Shown: positions 23,801 through 34,923 of the stretch, one piece after another
Layout of the letters: each line of letters begins with the position of its first letter
Numbering within the stretch: position 1 is the stretch's first letter
From: Folioceros fuciformis
Lineage: Eukaryota; Anthocerotophyta; Anthocerotopsida; Anthocerotales
Reading direction: 5' to 3'
NCBI GenBank assembly: GCA_049999805.1
Contig: JBNGIO010006003.1
Location: forward strand, 71,897 to 135,896
Length of the DNA stretch: 64,000 bases
Program-made: the position numbers and the translations under genes
Notes under the pieces: generated by a model
Databases searched by the model: none
Told to the model about the DNA's origin: nothing
What the model saw: only the letters and a program-made list of their open reading frames with translations

Positions 23801-23856
23801 TGGGACGTCATCTGTGGCTGAAGACATCTGAGCAAGCTCAACCTGCCAATGCCTGA
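20815..23856 (+). CDS. Three-RRM RNA-binding protein, RBP45/RBP47 type
   Basis: Eight exons join in phase: 20815-21006, 21112-21592, 22237-22346, 22447-22577, 22664-22760, 22870-23040, 23412-23521, 23760-23856, giving 462 residues. A Gln-rich N-terminus is followed by RRM1 (LWVGDLQYWMDENYL, with GYGFVEF as RNP1), RRM2 (IFVGDLAPDVTDYML, with GYGFVRF) and RRM3 (IFVGGLDPSVTDEEL, with GCGFVQF). After RRM3 come LSWGRSPGNKQ, a Gly/Tyr/Pro-rich segment and a tail ending LLGRHLWLKTSEQ. This matches plant RBP45/47 oligouridylate and poly(A)-binding proteins, which shuttle to stress granules. The start is the ATG giving MQSQAGVG. If exon 6 reads through its donor, a stop follows after two codons, giving a protein without the tail. 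Intron 2 (644 bp) is the longest. Confidence 0.9.
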
Positions 23857-24284
23857 ATTAGTTTGTGGACTCGACCGTTCCGTAGCGTTTAGGGACTATG
23901 CTCTCGGGAGGGCTGCGTGCCAAAGTAGTCACCTCATCCGCCAGAACTGGAGTCCGCTTCTCCTTTGGAGGCTGGTAGACCTGGCTGTTGAAAACGAACC
24001 GATCACACCTGTCGGAATGACAGCCGTTGTAAATGTAGAAGGCATCTCTCCCGAATGTTCCGTGTAGCCGCGTGTTGCGGTCTGTGCAATTGCCATGTTG
24101 GGTCGGTCTTCCGATCTTCGAGCCCATTTCTTTGGATCCTACTTACTTGGCAGTCGCTGCAATTGGATGAATTGGATGTTGGTGTAGGAAGTATCGGTAA
24201 TAGTGGTCGTGAGTCGCAGTGGCATGTTGTTGGACGTGCCGGTGATCCTGGTTACTCACCGGTGGAGGAGAGGGAAGCGGAGGG
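23857..24284. other. Intergenic region
   Basis: The 428 bp between the RBP gene and the downstream phosphatase, both on the plus strand. It should contain the RBP 3' UTR and the next promoter. Nothing else is recognisable. Confidence 0.5.
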
Positions 24285-25151
24285 ATGGCTTTGGTTGTCA
24301 CGCCGGGAGTGGTAGATCCTGCTGCGTATCCGCTGCATCGTAGCAAGGTGGTGTATCTCGTGAGACATGGCCAGGGCTTTCACAATGTCGCTGGCGAGTT
24401 GGATCACAAGGCATACGAATCCACGGAGTTCTTCGACTCTAGCATCACTGCGCGAGGGTGGCAGCAGGTTGCTGCGCTGCGGAAGCATGTGCGCAGCACG
24501 GGCATCTTGGACGATGTGGAGTTGGTGGTGACTTCGCCTTTGACACGAACCATGCAAACAGCGTCAGGGGTTTTCGGAGGTGGCGATGTTATCCAGGGCG
24601 ACTCCCGTCCTCCTCTGATGGTGCAGGGAGTGGGGAAGGCGGATCACGCCGCCGTATCCAGTGCGTCTGCGCCGCCGTTTGTAGCCGTGGAGTGGTGCAG
24701 GGAGCAGCTCGGGATCCATCCTTGCGATAGGCGGCAGACTATCTCGGAGTATAAAAATCTCTTTCCTGCTATTGATTTCTCGGAAGTGGAGACCGAGGAG
24801 GACACCTGGTGGAAAGCAGACGTTCGGGAGACAAAGGAGGAGTTGTTCACTCGAGCTAGGGTTTTCCTCCGATGGGTGCTGGATCGCCGACAGACCAGGA
24901 TCGCTGTTGTCACTCACAGTAGCTTTTTGAATCATCTTGTTGGCCTGTTTGGTCACGATTGCACAGAAGTGGTCAAGATGGAGCTCACGGCTGGATTTCG
25001 GAATTGCGAGATGCGGTGTGTCGTCGTCGCCGATCGTGACCCTAAATCGTCAGATCCCAGCGGTCCGGTGCTTAATTTCCCTGGAGGCTCGCCGCCTGGG
25101 CCATCGGCTGGTAGTGACTTTGCAGATGCGAGTGAGAACGGGTCGGTGTAG
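24285..25151 (+). CDS. Phosphoglycerate-mutase-like (histidine phosphatase superfamily) protein
   Basis: A single-exon frame of 288 residues from the ATG giving MALVVTPG. The catalytic LVRHGQGFHN lies at about residues 25-34, with the phosphorylated His in RHG at about 28. Further hallmarks are the substrate-binding Arg in VVTSPLTRTMQTA, CREQLGIHPCDRR with the acidic residues that follow, and the second catalytic His in VVTHSSFLNHL. This is the branch of plant phosphoglycerate-mutase-like proteins related to At2g17280 and At1g58280, whose true substrates are mostly unknown, and not glycolytic mutase itself. No targeting peptide is evident, so it is probably cytosolic. The C-terminal 30 residues are Pro/Gly/Ser-rich. 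Confidence 0.9.
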   Translation: MALVVTPGVVDPAAYPLHRSKVVYLVRHGQGFHNVAGELDHKAYESTEFFDSSITARGWQQVAALRKHVRSTGILDDVELVVTSPLTRTMQTASGVFGGGDVIQGDSRPPLMVQGVGKADHAAVSSASAPPFVAVEWCREQLGIHPCDRRQTISEYKNLFPAIDFSEVETEEDTWWKADVRETKEELFTRARVFLRWVLDRRQTRIAVVTHSSFLNHLVGLFGHDCTEVVKMELTAGFRNCEMRCVVVADRDPKSSDPSGPVLNFPGGSPPGPSAGSDFADASENGSV

Positions 25152-25960
25152 GATTGGTGTGACCAGCGAGCTCTCTGGTTTTTGAAGTGGACACATGAAT
25201 TCATGTGTGATTTGTGAGCGGTGCCATATTTGAAGTAGTGCCACTGCAAAATTGCTCCGCTCTTAGCAAGTTCTCAGATTTGTGATGGACGCTCTTGCGA
25301 GGTCTTCCATAGAGCACCTATTTAATTAAGGAGGGGATCTTTACCGGTCCTATTCCAAATGTTAGATCTGGCTCCCTGAGAAGGGAGAAGGGACACGGGG
25401 AAGAGTTAGGTTATGTTCGCATCAACCTGAACGCGGAGGGCCTTGTCTTGGCCAGCCCCGAGTGTCTCAATCTCCGAAGCGATAAATGCTTCACTCGTGT
25501 GAAATCGGACGTGGCATGTCATGTCCCATCCATCCAAAGAACTTCCATCCATCCCATACGGTTTTCCCGCGACGCATTACGCCATGCGCGTAAGCGCCCC
25601 TGGCAATAGGACCGAGCGGGCTGAACGAAGCATATTCGATCCCGCCCGCGTCCTGTCGTCCCTCCACAAATTCCTCTTCAGCACCGCCCGCATCCACTCG
25701 CCCTTCAAGGGTCTGTCCACCTTCACTCCCCGGCTCGGCCGTGCCTACGTCTCAATCTAGGCAGGTGGCAGCTAAGGGGGAGAAGGAGCAGCTAAGGGGG
25801 AGAAGGAGAGGATATCGGGGTGTGTTCGGATCAGGCGTCAAGGGTCGGCAGTGCCGGCTTTGGGCAGAGGAAGGAATTGGCGGAGAAAGGGTTTCAGGCC
25901 TTTGAGGGAGGCCGAGATCAGGCCGGGAAAAGGAAGGAAGGACGGGAAGGGGGTCGGGCT
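25152..25960. other. Stretch without a recognisable gene
   Basis: Downstream of the phosphatase gene the sequence becomes G/A-rich (AAGGGGGAGAAGGA units near 25,770-25,815). A 79-codon open frame near 25,521 has no family features and I do not count it as a gene. Confidence 0.4.
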
Positions 25961-25964
25961 GGAG

Positions 25965-26140
25965 AGGAAGGATTTTAAGATCGCCTATGTTGGATGAATA
26001 GACTGGAGAGGAGGANNNNNNNNNNAGATCGCCTATGTTGGATGAATAGACTGGAGAGGAGGATTTTAAGATTGCCTATGTTGCATGAATAGACTGGAGA
26101 GGAGGATTTTAAGATCGCCTATGTTGCATGAATAGACTGC
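25965..26140. repeat. 43-bp tandem repeat, about four copies, with a 10-N gap
   Basis: Units containing GATTTTAAGATCGCCTATG recur at about 25,970, around the gap at 26,016-26,025, at 26,061 and at 26,104. The clean period is 43 bases (26,061 to 26,104). The gap lies inside the array, so the copy number is not reliable. Confidence 0.85.
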
Positions 26141-26263
26141 AAATTTGTTTCAGGAGAACGTCTGAAATGTGCTGCCCACATTTACATTGTCGGAACGGGC
26201 TGCTGTGGGCATCGCGCCCTTACACAGTGCTTTGCAAGTGCTGCTGGAGGGCTATGCTGACAC

Positions 26264-26416
26264 GGTCGTCTGGATTTACGACTTGGAATTTACATCAACA
26301 GAATTTACATCAATGGTCGTCTGGATTTACGACTTAGAATTTACATCAACAGAATTTATATCAATGGTCGTCTGGATTTACGATTTGGAATTTACATTAA
26401 CAGAATTTACATCAAT
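26264..26416. repeat. 51-bp tandem repeat, three copies
   Basis: Units beginning GGTCGTCTGGATTTACGA start at 26,264, 26,315 and 26,366, a period of exactly 51 bases. Because 51 is divisible by three, the array leaves an open frame, but this is probably not coding. Confidence 0.85.
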
Positions 26417-26429
26417 AGAGTTTGCATGA

Positions 26430-26740
26430 GCGCACACTCACAGCGTTGTTTGGGAGGGCTATGTGAGTGTTGTTTGGGAGGGCTATTGTGGGCAGCACAC
26501 CCACACCGTGTGCTTTGGGGGGTGTTGTTTCCCATTTTAGGACTTGGAATTTAGGATCAAGTCATGCCCACACACCATGCTTTGGGGGGTGTTGTTTCCC
26601 ATGGATTTAGGACCTGGAATTTCGGATTAGGTCATGCACATTCACAGGGTTGTTTGGGAGGAGGTCATGCACACTCACAAGGTCGTTTGGGAGGGCTATT
26701 GTGGGCAGCGCACCCACACACCCCGCTTTACCACAGCCCA
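26430..26740. repeat. Interspersed short repeats (TTTGGGAGGGCTAT, GGGCAGC.CACCCACAC)
   Basis: Pieces around GTTTGGGAGGGCTATTGTGG and CATGCTTTGGGGGGTGTTG recur several times in variable order, suggesting a decayed array rather than one tandem unit. Confidence 0.65.
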
Positions 26741-27150
26741 ACTAAGCACCAAATCAACTTGCCTAAACACCAAGTCAGCTTGCCTGAACACCAAATTACC
26801 TTGGCTGAACACTACATCAACTTGTCTAAACACTACATCACCCTCGCTGAACACAAAATCAGCTTGCAAAGCACTTGTCTAAACACTACATCACCCTCGC
26901 TAAACACAAAATCAGCTTGCCTTCATACAAAAAGAACCTACTTGAACACAAGATCAGCCTGCCTAAACACTAAATCACCCTGGCTGAACACAAAATAAGC
27001 TTGCCTTAACACTACATTAGCTGAACACCATCACATCCTCATTGAACACCAAATTAACCCAATACCCACCAAATTTGCTAAACACCATCACAACCCTATT
27101 AAACACCAAAGTACCCTGGCTACACACTAACCAAGTACTTATATCCAACA
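26740..27150. repeat. Degenerate AC-rich array (CTAAACACCAAATCA.CTTGC)
   Basis: About 15-20 variants of a unit of roughly 20-30 bases, built from AACACCAAATCA or AACACTACATCA followed by a CTTGC or CCTGGCTG segment. Spacing is irregular. Confidence 0.75.
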
Positions 27151-27246
27151 AACATAAACACCAAATGACCTGAATAACCTCATCCCCCAACTACTATTGT
27201 AAACAAAACCACTACAAGGATCATGACATAGTAGTATCCTCTATAA

Positions 27247-29590
27247 TTACCAAGTGCCTTTCTTCTTCTTTGGCCGTGACCGTTCTTCAATGCCTCTAAA
27301 TTGTACCAGCTTGTTTGTTCCATTGTTTGGGACCAACTCCTCTATCCTTGTCATTGTACTTGAGGCCTCATCCTTCCGAGCCGCAATCTCCCTAATACGA
27401 TGTTGTGCTTGTTCCATTATTGCACAAACCTCAAATAAGATATTAGGTTGTGGTTCGACCATGCTTGGAATACTCATACATATTGCATCCAAGTCTCGTC
27501 GTCTTTTCAACTTCAACTCTTCTAAGTTTTTGGGTTACCTCAAACTAGGTGTCACACTGCAAGTCGTGCTTTGTAGCATTACTTCCTGAGGGTTATGCAT
27601 TTCTGTCACATTGGTCTCAACAACAACATTGAGGTCAGGTAATGCACTACCTCCATCCTCTGCCCCAGCATGATATCCATTGGTACACCATGCAAGGTGC
27701 AAAACATGAGAAGTATGTTCAAATANNNNNNNNNNNNNNNNNNNNNNNNNNNNNNNNNNNNNNNNNNNNNNNNNNNNNNNNNNNNNNNNNNNNNNNNNNN
27801 NNNNNNNNNNNNNNNNNNNNNNNNNTGCACTACCTCCATCCTCTGCCCCAGCATGATATCCATTGGTACACCATGCAAGGTGCAAAACATGAGAAGTATG
27901 TTCAAATACACCACAAACTTGTTGCACCTTCACAACATCTTTGCATAGAAAACCTTTTTGCCCCATTGCACAACTACAAAATGCCCACGGTAAGTGTGCT
28001 GCCTCAATAACATATATTTTCTCACTACCTACAGAGGACATGCAATATGCCAAAGTAGACCCATCATCTAACGGAAATGTGACAGCTGTGTTTGGAATGG
28101 TTCTTACTGCAAATAAAACATGTTCATATACCTTCTCTAGCTTCGAATTTGGCCTGTAACCACCAGCCTTAGTGAAATCAAGGTACCAATAATGACGTTC
28201 TACCTCATTCACTAGTTGATGCAAAAGCCAATCCATACGCCTTCCTGGTAGCGCTGCTTTAGTGAAAGACACTCTTTCCTTCAAAAAGCGATGAAAGGCC
28301 TCCAATGCAGACGTGGTATCCTGTCCGGCGTGAGGATACAACGTGCAATTCTTCAACCACATATCTGCCAAAAAAAAAAAAACACCAGTATACTCCTCAC
28401 CCAACGTACGTCCAAGAACACAGCCCTTAAATCACGAAAAGGACACTGCAACATAGAAGCAAAATACTTATAGATTCGCCCCATTGTTTCTTGAAGTACT
28501 CAACAAATGTTGGTTGGCTTCCATGCCACTCCTTATAGAAGAACTCTAATAATACACTAGCCCATGCAACAATATTCTCATTTGTGCCATGGCCTTTCAC
28601 ATACATAATATCTGCAAGCGCAGCCTAAATTTTCTTCCTTGCAATACTACATATCACCTTCCTCAAAAGGTTTCGTTGCCATGCCTTCCTAACATGCCAT
28701 AAGCACAACACAACATGTATATGTGCCCCTCATTACTGTTTCAATGCACCTATGTCTGCCAAACAATTATCAACTAAAAAACAACTAGGAACCCATGTTG
28801 CACATGTGTTGAGAGCTACTTGTTGGAGCAGCTTCAACCATGATACTAAAGAAATGATAGTACTCTCCTGTGTTAGTGCCCAAGCAACTGGAATACCATT
28901 TAGGTGTTGATTAAAAACCATCACAGTGAATAAGTGGTACTGATACTTGTTCGTACCAAATGTGGCATTCATGGCTAAAACACTATTTATCCTATGCTTA
29001 ACTAACATTTGCTGCATGAAAGGAGTTTGCAATCCTAAAACAAATGGTTCACCCGGCTCTGACCTATGGAAGATAAGGTCAGGATTCACTTTTAACGACA
29101 TTTGGGTTGACTTTGCATCATCTGCACGGAGTTTCCACTCACTTGATTCCACCTCCCGTTTCATGTTCAACACATCCTTGCGCTACATGTAGTCGTCTCG
29201 AATGTCATCTCCAGGTCCATGTTCAGAATAGTGCGCCATCTTCTCGTACACAACTGCAATATGTCGACGCATAATCTTCGACATAGAAACCTTGCAATAA
29301 AGACAATGTTTCACCCAATCCTTCTCCTTCGAAAGCCAAGGAGCTCTAGACATTTTAGAATGACCCACATATTGTGGGCCGTGACAAACTTCACATTCGC
29401 GATCTACATGCTCTCCTTCACGAAGGAGGATTTGAGCCACATCTGGAAATAAAAGCAACTGCTTTACAACAAAATCTGCCATACATCCAGTTTTCATTCG
29501 TACATTCTTCGGTGTCGTGCATTCTCTATAATCTTGCAGTCCATATGAGCACCAATATCTACATAGGTAGTCAAAATATATATTAGGCAT
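27247..29590 (-). pseudogene. Decayed MULE/FAR1-like transposase with SWIM zinc finger
   Basis: Minus-strand segments form one protein-like order: an N-terminal Cys/His-rich region (29,590-29,183), a MULE transposase core (29,173-28,733, with MNATFGTNKYQYHLFTVMVF and FLVDNC), a linker (CLWHVRKAWQRN near 28,700), and, after a short intron with a T-rich acceptor near 28,370, a SWIM-type zinc finger (CSCAMGQKGFLCKD). A C-terminal charged coil follows at 27,516-27,247. In-frame stops lie at 29,183, 28,733 (two adjacent), 28,625 and 27,535. The usual catalytic Asp in the DATFGTN motif is Asn here, and the usual SWIM His is Asp. The copy is therefore dead. A 100-N gap (27,726-27,825) with duplicated flanks lies in the C-terminal part. 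Confidence 0.85.
27643..27908. repeat. 83-bp duplication on both sides of a 100-N gap
   Basis: Positions 27,643-27,725 recur at 27,826-27,908 with no difference that I can see, directly abutting the gap on both sides. This looks like unmerged contig ends more than biology. Confidence 0.85.
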
Positions 29591-31160
29591 ATGTACCCTT
29601 CAAATTGGTAACTACATCATGTTAGATTTAGTGGGCACATAACCTAGCAAAGAAAAAGTCTTGTCAAACTTAAACATAGTAACCTACAAACATGTGGTTA
29701 GAAAAAGCTATGGAGTGCAACAACTTGGAGGAGGAGATCAATCATACCTAATGTATGAGCTTGCAGTCTCCAGGGACGGCACAATTGGTATATGCAAGGA
29801 ATGTTCACTCTTCGAATCCTTCCGGTAGAAGCTTGCAGCGCATCTCAAGCCTTCTCCAGAAACAAAGTCATCCACTCTACTCCAAGGAATATAAGCAACC
29901 TTCATGTCCTTCACTACCTGCCAGCTTAAATCATCTGCACTGAACTGCCCAAGTGTCGGCGATTGAATGGTGTGCAAGCTCCTTCACCGCTCTTTGCTTG
30001 TGTTTGTGTTAGGGTCAGCAAAGAGCGAAAATGAGGTTCAAGAGCTTCCTACTTTGCTCTATTTTTGTTTGTAGGGGATGATCCCACGCACGGTTTTCAG
30101 CTCAGTTTGTAACCTGCACATGGTTGTAGACACCGCACGGTTCAACCGAGCCAGCGGGTTTTACTCAAAGTTATGCCACCATTTATTTATGGCGAAACCT
30201 AGGTTGTACGCAAGCGGGCTATACGTGGTGATAGAGAGAGTCAGTGACCAGGATGTGGTGCATGCCATGCCACATAGGTAGTTAGACCATCTGATGCATT
30301 TATTGCTCCGGAGATTTAGACGGAGACAGGCCAGGCCAGCCTTACATTAGAGCCCAGAATTTATTATTTTATCTACCACTAGTGTTTCTTTCTATCATGG
30401 TTTATCTCCTCTCCATTGTTAGATTTAGAGTTTGGTTTGTATTATTCTATGTATTAGATTTTATTATTCTCTCTAGCATCCTATGGCACTGGGGAAAGTA
30501 TGAACAAACTAGACGAGTAGGTTGAAGTGTAGATTGAAGTGATATTCATTACTGATGGACATAAGAAATTCATTTAGATAACCTATATAGTTAGTTTAGA
30601 GCTAATTTAAAAGATGGAGTTTGAAAAAGAAAACTTGAAATGTGAAATTCCATCCATTCTCGGTCTTGGCTTAACGGGGATTTTAAGCAAATACGCCTGC
30701 AGGAGGCGCATTTAAACAAATACGCCTATAGGAGCTTTTGAGCAAATAGGCCTATAAGAGCTTTTGAGCAAATAGGCCTATAAGAGCTTTTGAGCAAATA
30801 TGCCTAAGCCTGTAGGTTGGATAGGTATTCATGAGGCTTTTGAGGTGCCAATGATTCCTAAGGCTAAGGGAAAAACGTAAAGAAATATGGCCATATTTCT
30901 TTTTAATGGGGCAGGAGGTTCCATCTTCAGTCTTGAAGACATTGCAACGCTATCCGTATGGAGCCAGGACAAACGGTATTTCCGAACCTACAATATTTAT
31001 AAAATATATGTATATCCATTTTGAAATGATCATCAGCCATTCGGATTCCACCTAAGAGCCACTCCTTTCTTAGGAGAAGTTCTGTTCGATTCGCTCAGAT
31101 ATGTACAAGACACGTAGAGAGGCAGGCCAGAAAAATGAATCTGAACAATGACCAAAGGAT
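29591..31160. other. A/T-rich region without a recognisable gene
   Basis: It holds the upstream flank of the MULE-like element, then non-coding sequence with short A/T-rich tracts and the 28-bp array at 30,681-30,808. Its right end is the 3' region of the LEA gene. Nothing else is supportable. Confidence 0.45.
30681..30808. repeat. About 28-bp degenerate tandem repeat, four copies
   Basis: Units of the form TTTTGAGCAAATAGGCCTATAAGAGC recur with substitutions, the later copies being most alike. Confidence 0.75.
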
Positions 31161-32031
31161 CTAAGACTCACTCCGGTCGAGGTCCCCAGGTTTGCTCTCC
31201 TTGACGCCGACCTTCTCGGCGAGCTTCTCCACATCTCTTTTGACGGCCTTGGCGGCCTCGACTGCCACGCCCTTGAGGCCTTCGGTGGTCTCTGCTGTTT
31301 TCTGAGGTATGCCCTTGAGCATGTCGGCGGCCGTGTTCACTTCCCGCTTGGCTGCGTTTTCCACTCCTTCCGCCATGGACTCGACCTTTCCGGAGACGTC
31401 TTTGGCCATTCCCTTGGTCGACTCTGGGGTTTCGTGAGTCGTCTGCTTCATCGCCTTCCCAGTCTCCTCCACTTTCTGCTTGGCCTTACCCGCCGCCTGC
31501 TCCGCCATCTCCTTCGTCTTGTCCACTGCGCTCCGAGCCGTCTCCTTGCCCTGCTCCATCATCTCCTGCGCCTTCTCCTTAGCCTGGCCCGCGGTCTCCT
31601 GCACCGTCTCCTTGGACCGGTCGGCAGCCTCGTCAGCCTTGCGCGCAGACTCCTTGAAGATGCCATGTGACTCCTCGAGCGCGTCGCTCCCTCGGGAAGA
31701 CGATGCCTCGTCCCGGGCCTCCTCGAAGGGTTTGTGGTCGGCGCCGCCTTCGTTCACCATTTTCGCCGCCTCATGTTTCTCTTCGTGCGTGTCAGTGCTC
31801 TTTGCAGGCTGCAGCACCGAAGGGAATGTCAGAGTGCTCACAGGACAGCCCTGCTCGACCGCTCAACATCAGCAATCTCAGCTTCAGCTTAAGACTCACC
31901 TCGCTTGCGAAGAGCCTTGTGAGTGCAGGCCTTGCCTGGCCGCGGAACTGCAGCTGGCATTCTCTCAACTTGCTTCTGCTGCCCTGCTGTATCAACTTCA
32001 GCAGCCCGCTCGTCCTCGCCGTGCTTCCCAT
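31161..32031 (-). CDS. LEA (group 3/LEA_4-like) protein, probably mitochondrial
   Basis: Two exons (32031-31900 and 31808-31161) join in phase to 259 residues. Exon 1 encodes a basic, Ser/Arg/Leu-rich, acid-free leader (MGSTARTSGLLKLIQQG, ending LFASE), typical of a mitochondrial presequence. Exon 2 encodes a highly charged helix with degenerate 11-mers rich in Ala, Lys, Glu and Thr (for example AKEKAQEMMEQGKETARS). Such group 3 LEA proteins are disordered in solution and fold into helices on drying, protecting membranes and enzymes. Expression during drought or dormancy is expected by family but not seen in sequence. The donor is GTGAGT and the acceptor CTGCAG. Confidence 0.85.
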
Positions 32032-33749
32032 TGTCGATCAATCTGTGATACCAACACAACAATTTGGACGCCCGTGTAACACAACCACGTTTTCCGATTC
32101 GACACCGATCTGCAATCCCCTCCGCAGCTCATTCAAGTCACTCCATCAGGCAGGATGTGACAACAATCCACCCTTTTGAAGCAAGCCTATTGCAGGTCGC
32201 AATGCGGGCACGATTCAAGAGGAGAGTGGATTTTGGCGTAGGATGTAAACGCATGAGCGCCAAGTGGCCCGGACACGCGGCTGCGGTCTGTAAGCGGACG
32301 CGTTGCGGACTCACAATACTCTGGAAACCTGGAAACTCGCCTACATTCCGCGACCACGTTGCTTATCAGTGTCTGTAGCGTAACCGTGAGAGGTAGCTCG
32401 TCACAAGTTTGATGGAAACGGCAACGTAGAGCAGGTTCGGCTCAAACGTAAGCAGCCCCAAGGGTAGTGATACAAGACAGACCCTTATCTAATATCACAC
32501 GCGTAGTCTTCGTTCAGGGTTGTCTACTTAACATACGCATTTCATTGGCAGATGCCAGTCAATGGACTGAAAACAAGTTGCATACAGACAATTTTGTCTC
32601 TGACCAACTGTGGCACAGCAGCAAGGCGAGAACCTGCCGATTTTGTGCTACCGTCATGCGAAAGAACCTCCTTGTGCTCAGATAACGTGTATCCGCATTG
32701 CGAAGCAAATCGGACTTTGATGGTACGTAAAACTAATCACTGCACAGGTCCTCGCCTTATTCCTCCTTTTCTAGGGAATGACAACGAACGAGGAAACACC
32801 AAAGAAGCTTGAGACAAAGTCACGGAGAAAATGGGAAGCAACTGGAGCACTGGAAATGACAGAAAGATCAACCCATCGAGCTCCCTTTGCTGGTTACTTT
32901 GGCAGATCCTCCATTCAACATATTGCAACTTGACTTGACACAAATGTCGTACACACGGGACTGCAAGTTAGCACAGACGGCCAGACACACCCACTACTTG
33001 ACCACACATCACTCACGATTACATACCAACAGGAAGCTAAGCCCGGTTGGCAGGAATAGCAACTCCGAACTTCGAGAGGTTAGTCAGAAGTTCAAGAGCT
33101 TCAATTAAGCGCATCATACAGGGAATGGATCTAGCTCCGTAGTTTAGCTCAAAATCCCACCTGTCAAAGATCCTGGCTGATGCCGAAGCCACCGAATATG
33201 TGGATGTGGACCAGGAGCCAACCCATGCACATGTGAAGGAAGGCCGATTCTGACGTATCCAGATGACTGACAAATATTATGACGGGAAGACGCACAAATC
33301 GCATGCACTCGAAGAACTTGAGCAGGACATTCCGAGTGTCATTCTCACAATTGAAAGTACAGAAAGAGCGAAGCATGCACTCCTTGATGCCTTGTGTAAG
33401 AATTAGCATTCGAAGTTATCATTGAGTGCTTACTTCAATGCCCACTCCTGCTACTAGGCAATGAAAAGGCTGCACTCATGTCAAGCAGTACACGAAAAAA
33501 ATCTCGCGGCGAAACCTTAACTCCACACACATGTACAGGTATGTCAAGCATTTAAAGCCGCGACACTTTACGGATGGCTTGACTTTTCAGAAAACAAGTA
33601 GATCAGAAAAGAAGAATGAAAGCCACCCGATGGATAACTGACTCTGGTGTAAAAGCTTCAAAACCTGGGAGCAAATAACGCGGCTAGCTAGACTTGGTAC
33701 ACAACGACCACATTCCTGTTCCGGATAATTTCGAGTCGACCCGAGGACA
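32032..33749. other. Intergenic region without a recognisable gene
   Basis: About 1.7 kb upstream of the LEA gene and downstream of the duplicated RPS16 segment. Short open frames on both strands have no family features. No RNA gene was identified. Confidence 0.45.
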
Positions 33750-34387
33750 AGCTTGATGATCAGACAGAATCCCCCGAACTAAAAGCCGAATCCAGAACAC
33801 AAGTTGCACAACTCGATAAAGAAACAAGAGTATAGTGGTTAGCGTAACGCTATGGTGTGCATGGCAGGCACAGAGCTGAAGGACTAATATTTCTTGGGCA
33901 GCGGTAAGCCACCCTCCACAGGAGAAGGGTGGCAATGAGGTCGCACCCCAGTTTTCCTCAAGAAAGATACACAAAACTCCATTGAATTTCCAGGTGATCA
34001 CAGACAGAGAGCAAGCCATATGTTAAACCCAACCCGTAAAAGCAAACTCACGGAGGAAAGTGGCAGTCACATATTCCGAAACCAGGCCAAAACCCACAAA
34101 ATGTGTCGATCTGAAAGACGGCAGGGCCTAAACACATGAATTCAAGCCAAAACTCCCGCATTGGCAAACCTACACAGCTGTCAGAGAACAATCTTCCAGC
34201 AAAAATGGAGAAACCTACATATCCCAGCGCTCTACCCACTTTCCGCTGCCCCAGCGTTAGCCCCTCACCCACAACCGACGAGAAGCTCCACCCTAAAGCC
34301 CACCTCCATACCTCGACAGTGTGGGCGAGACCCCCACAGACTTGCAGTACAGGCTCCCTATGCACTCCGAACTCCCCCAAAATTCGG

Positions 34388-34831
34388 CTAACGATAGGAC
34401 TTTTGAAAGCGGGCACGAGCACCACGACCTCCAAACTTCTTGGGCTCACAGCGCCGGGGATCGGCCACTAGCAGAGTCCTGTCATACCTAACGAGGATGT
34501 CCTTGATCTCCTGCTTCGACTGCTCGTCCACATACTTCTGGAAGTAAGCCACCAGGGCCTTGGCGATGCTCTGCCGGATGGCATATATTTGCGAGGTGTG
34601 GCCTCCGCCCCTCACCCGGATCCTCATGTCAACCTCAGCAAAGCGTTGGCGTCCCAGTAATAATATAGGCTCAAAAGCCTTGTACCGCAGAATTTCCGGC
34701 TCCACGAGCTCGATGGGGCAGCCATTGATCTTGATCAGGCCTCGACCCCGCTTGCAGTACGTGACGGCCACGGCCGTTTTCTTCCGCCCGAAGCACTGTA
34801 CAGACGGCACGGGGGCAGGTAGCGCTGCCAT
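34388..34831 (-). CDS. RPS16: 40S ribosomal protein uS9 (RPS16), copy A
   Basis: Intronless frame of 147 residues from the ATG giving [18 protein letters not shown]. It carries family signatures: [39 protein letters not shown] and the C-terminal [20 protein letters not shown] followed by YR, which reaches the ribosomal P site. The protein is full length for eukaryotic uS9. It differs from copy B only at about four residues near the N-terminus. The frame is open upstream of this ATG, but the extension is not part of the family. A TATA-like TTTATAAA and a telo-box-like AACCCTAG lie upstream. Confidence 0.95.
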   Translation of the reverse strand: MAALPAPVPSVQCFGRKKTAVAVTYCKRGRGLIKINGCPIELVEPEILRYKAFEPILLLGRQRFAEVDMRIRVRGGGHTSQIYAIRQSIAKALVAYFQKYVDEQSKQEIKDILVRYDRTLLVADPRRCEPKKFGGRGARARFQKSYR

Positions 34832-34923
34832 GGCTGAAATGCTCACGTCCCTGACGGCAACAGATTGCTCCCGTCGCCGCCAAAAACGAATGAGGACTGA
34901 CGATTGGGGCACAATAATTGACA

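Noticed and set aside
25521-25760. 79-codon plus-strand frame
   Set aside because: No domain, no conserved neighbours, and it overlaps a minus-strand frame of equal quality.
26740-27150. CRISPR-like spaced direct repeats
   Set aside because: The repeats vary in length and sequence, the spacers are irregular, there are no cas genes, and the DNA is plant nuclear. It is a degenerate minisatellite.
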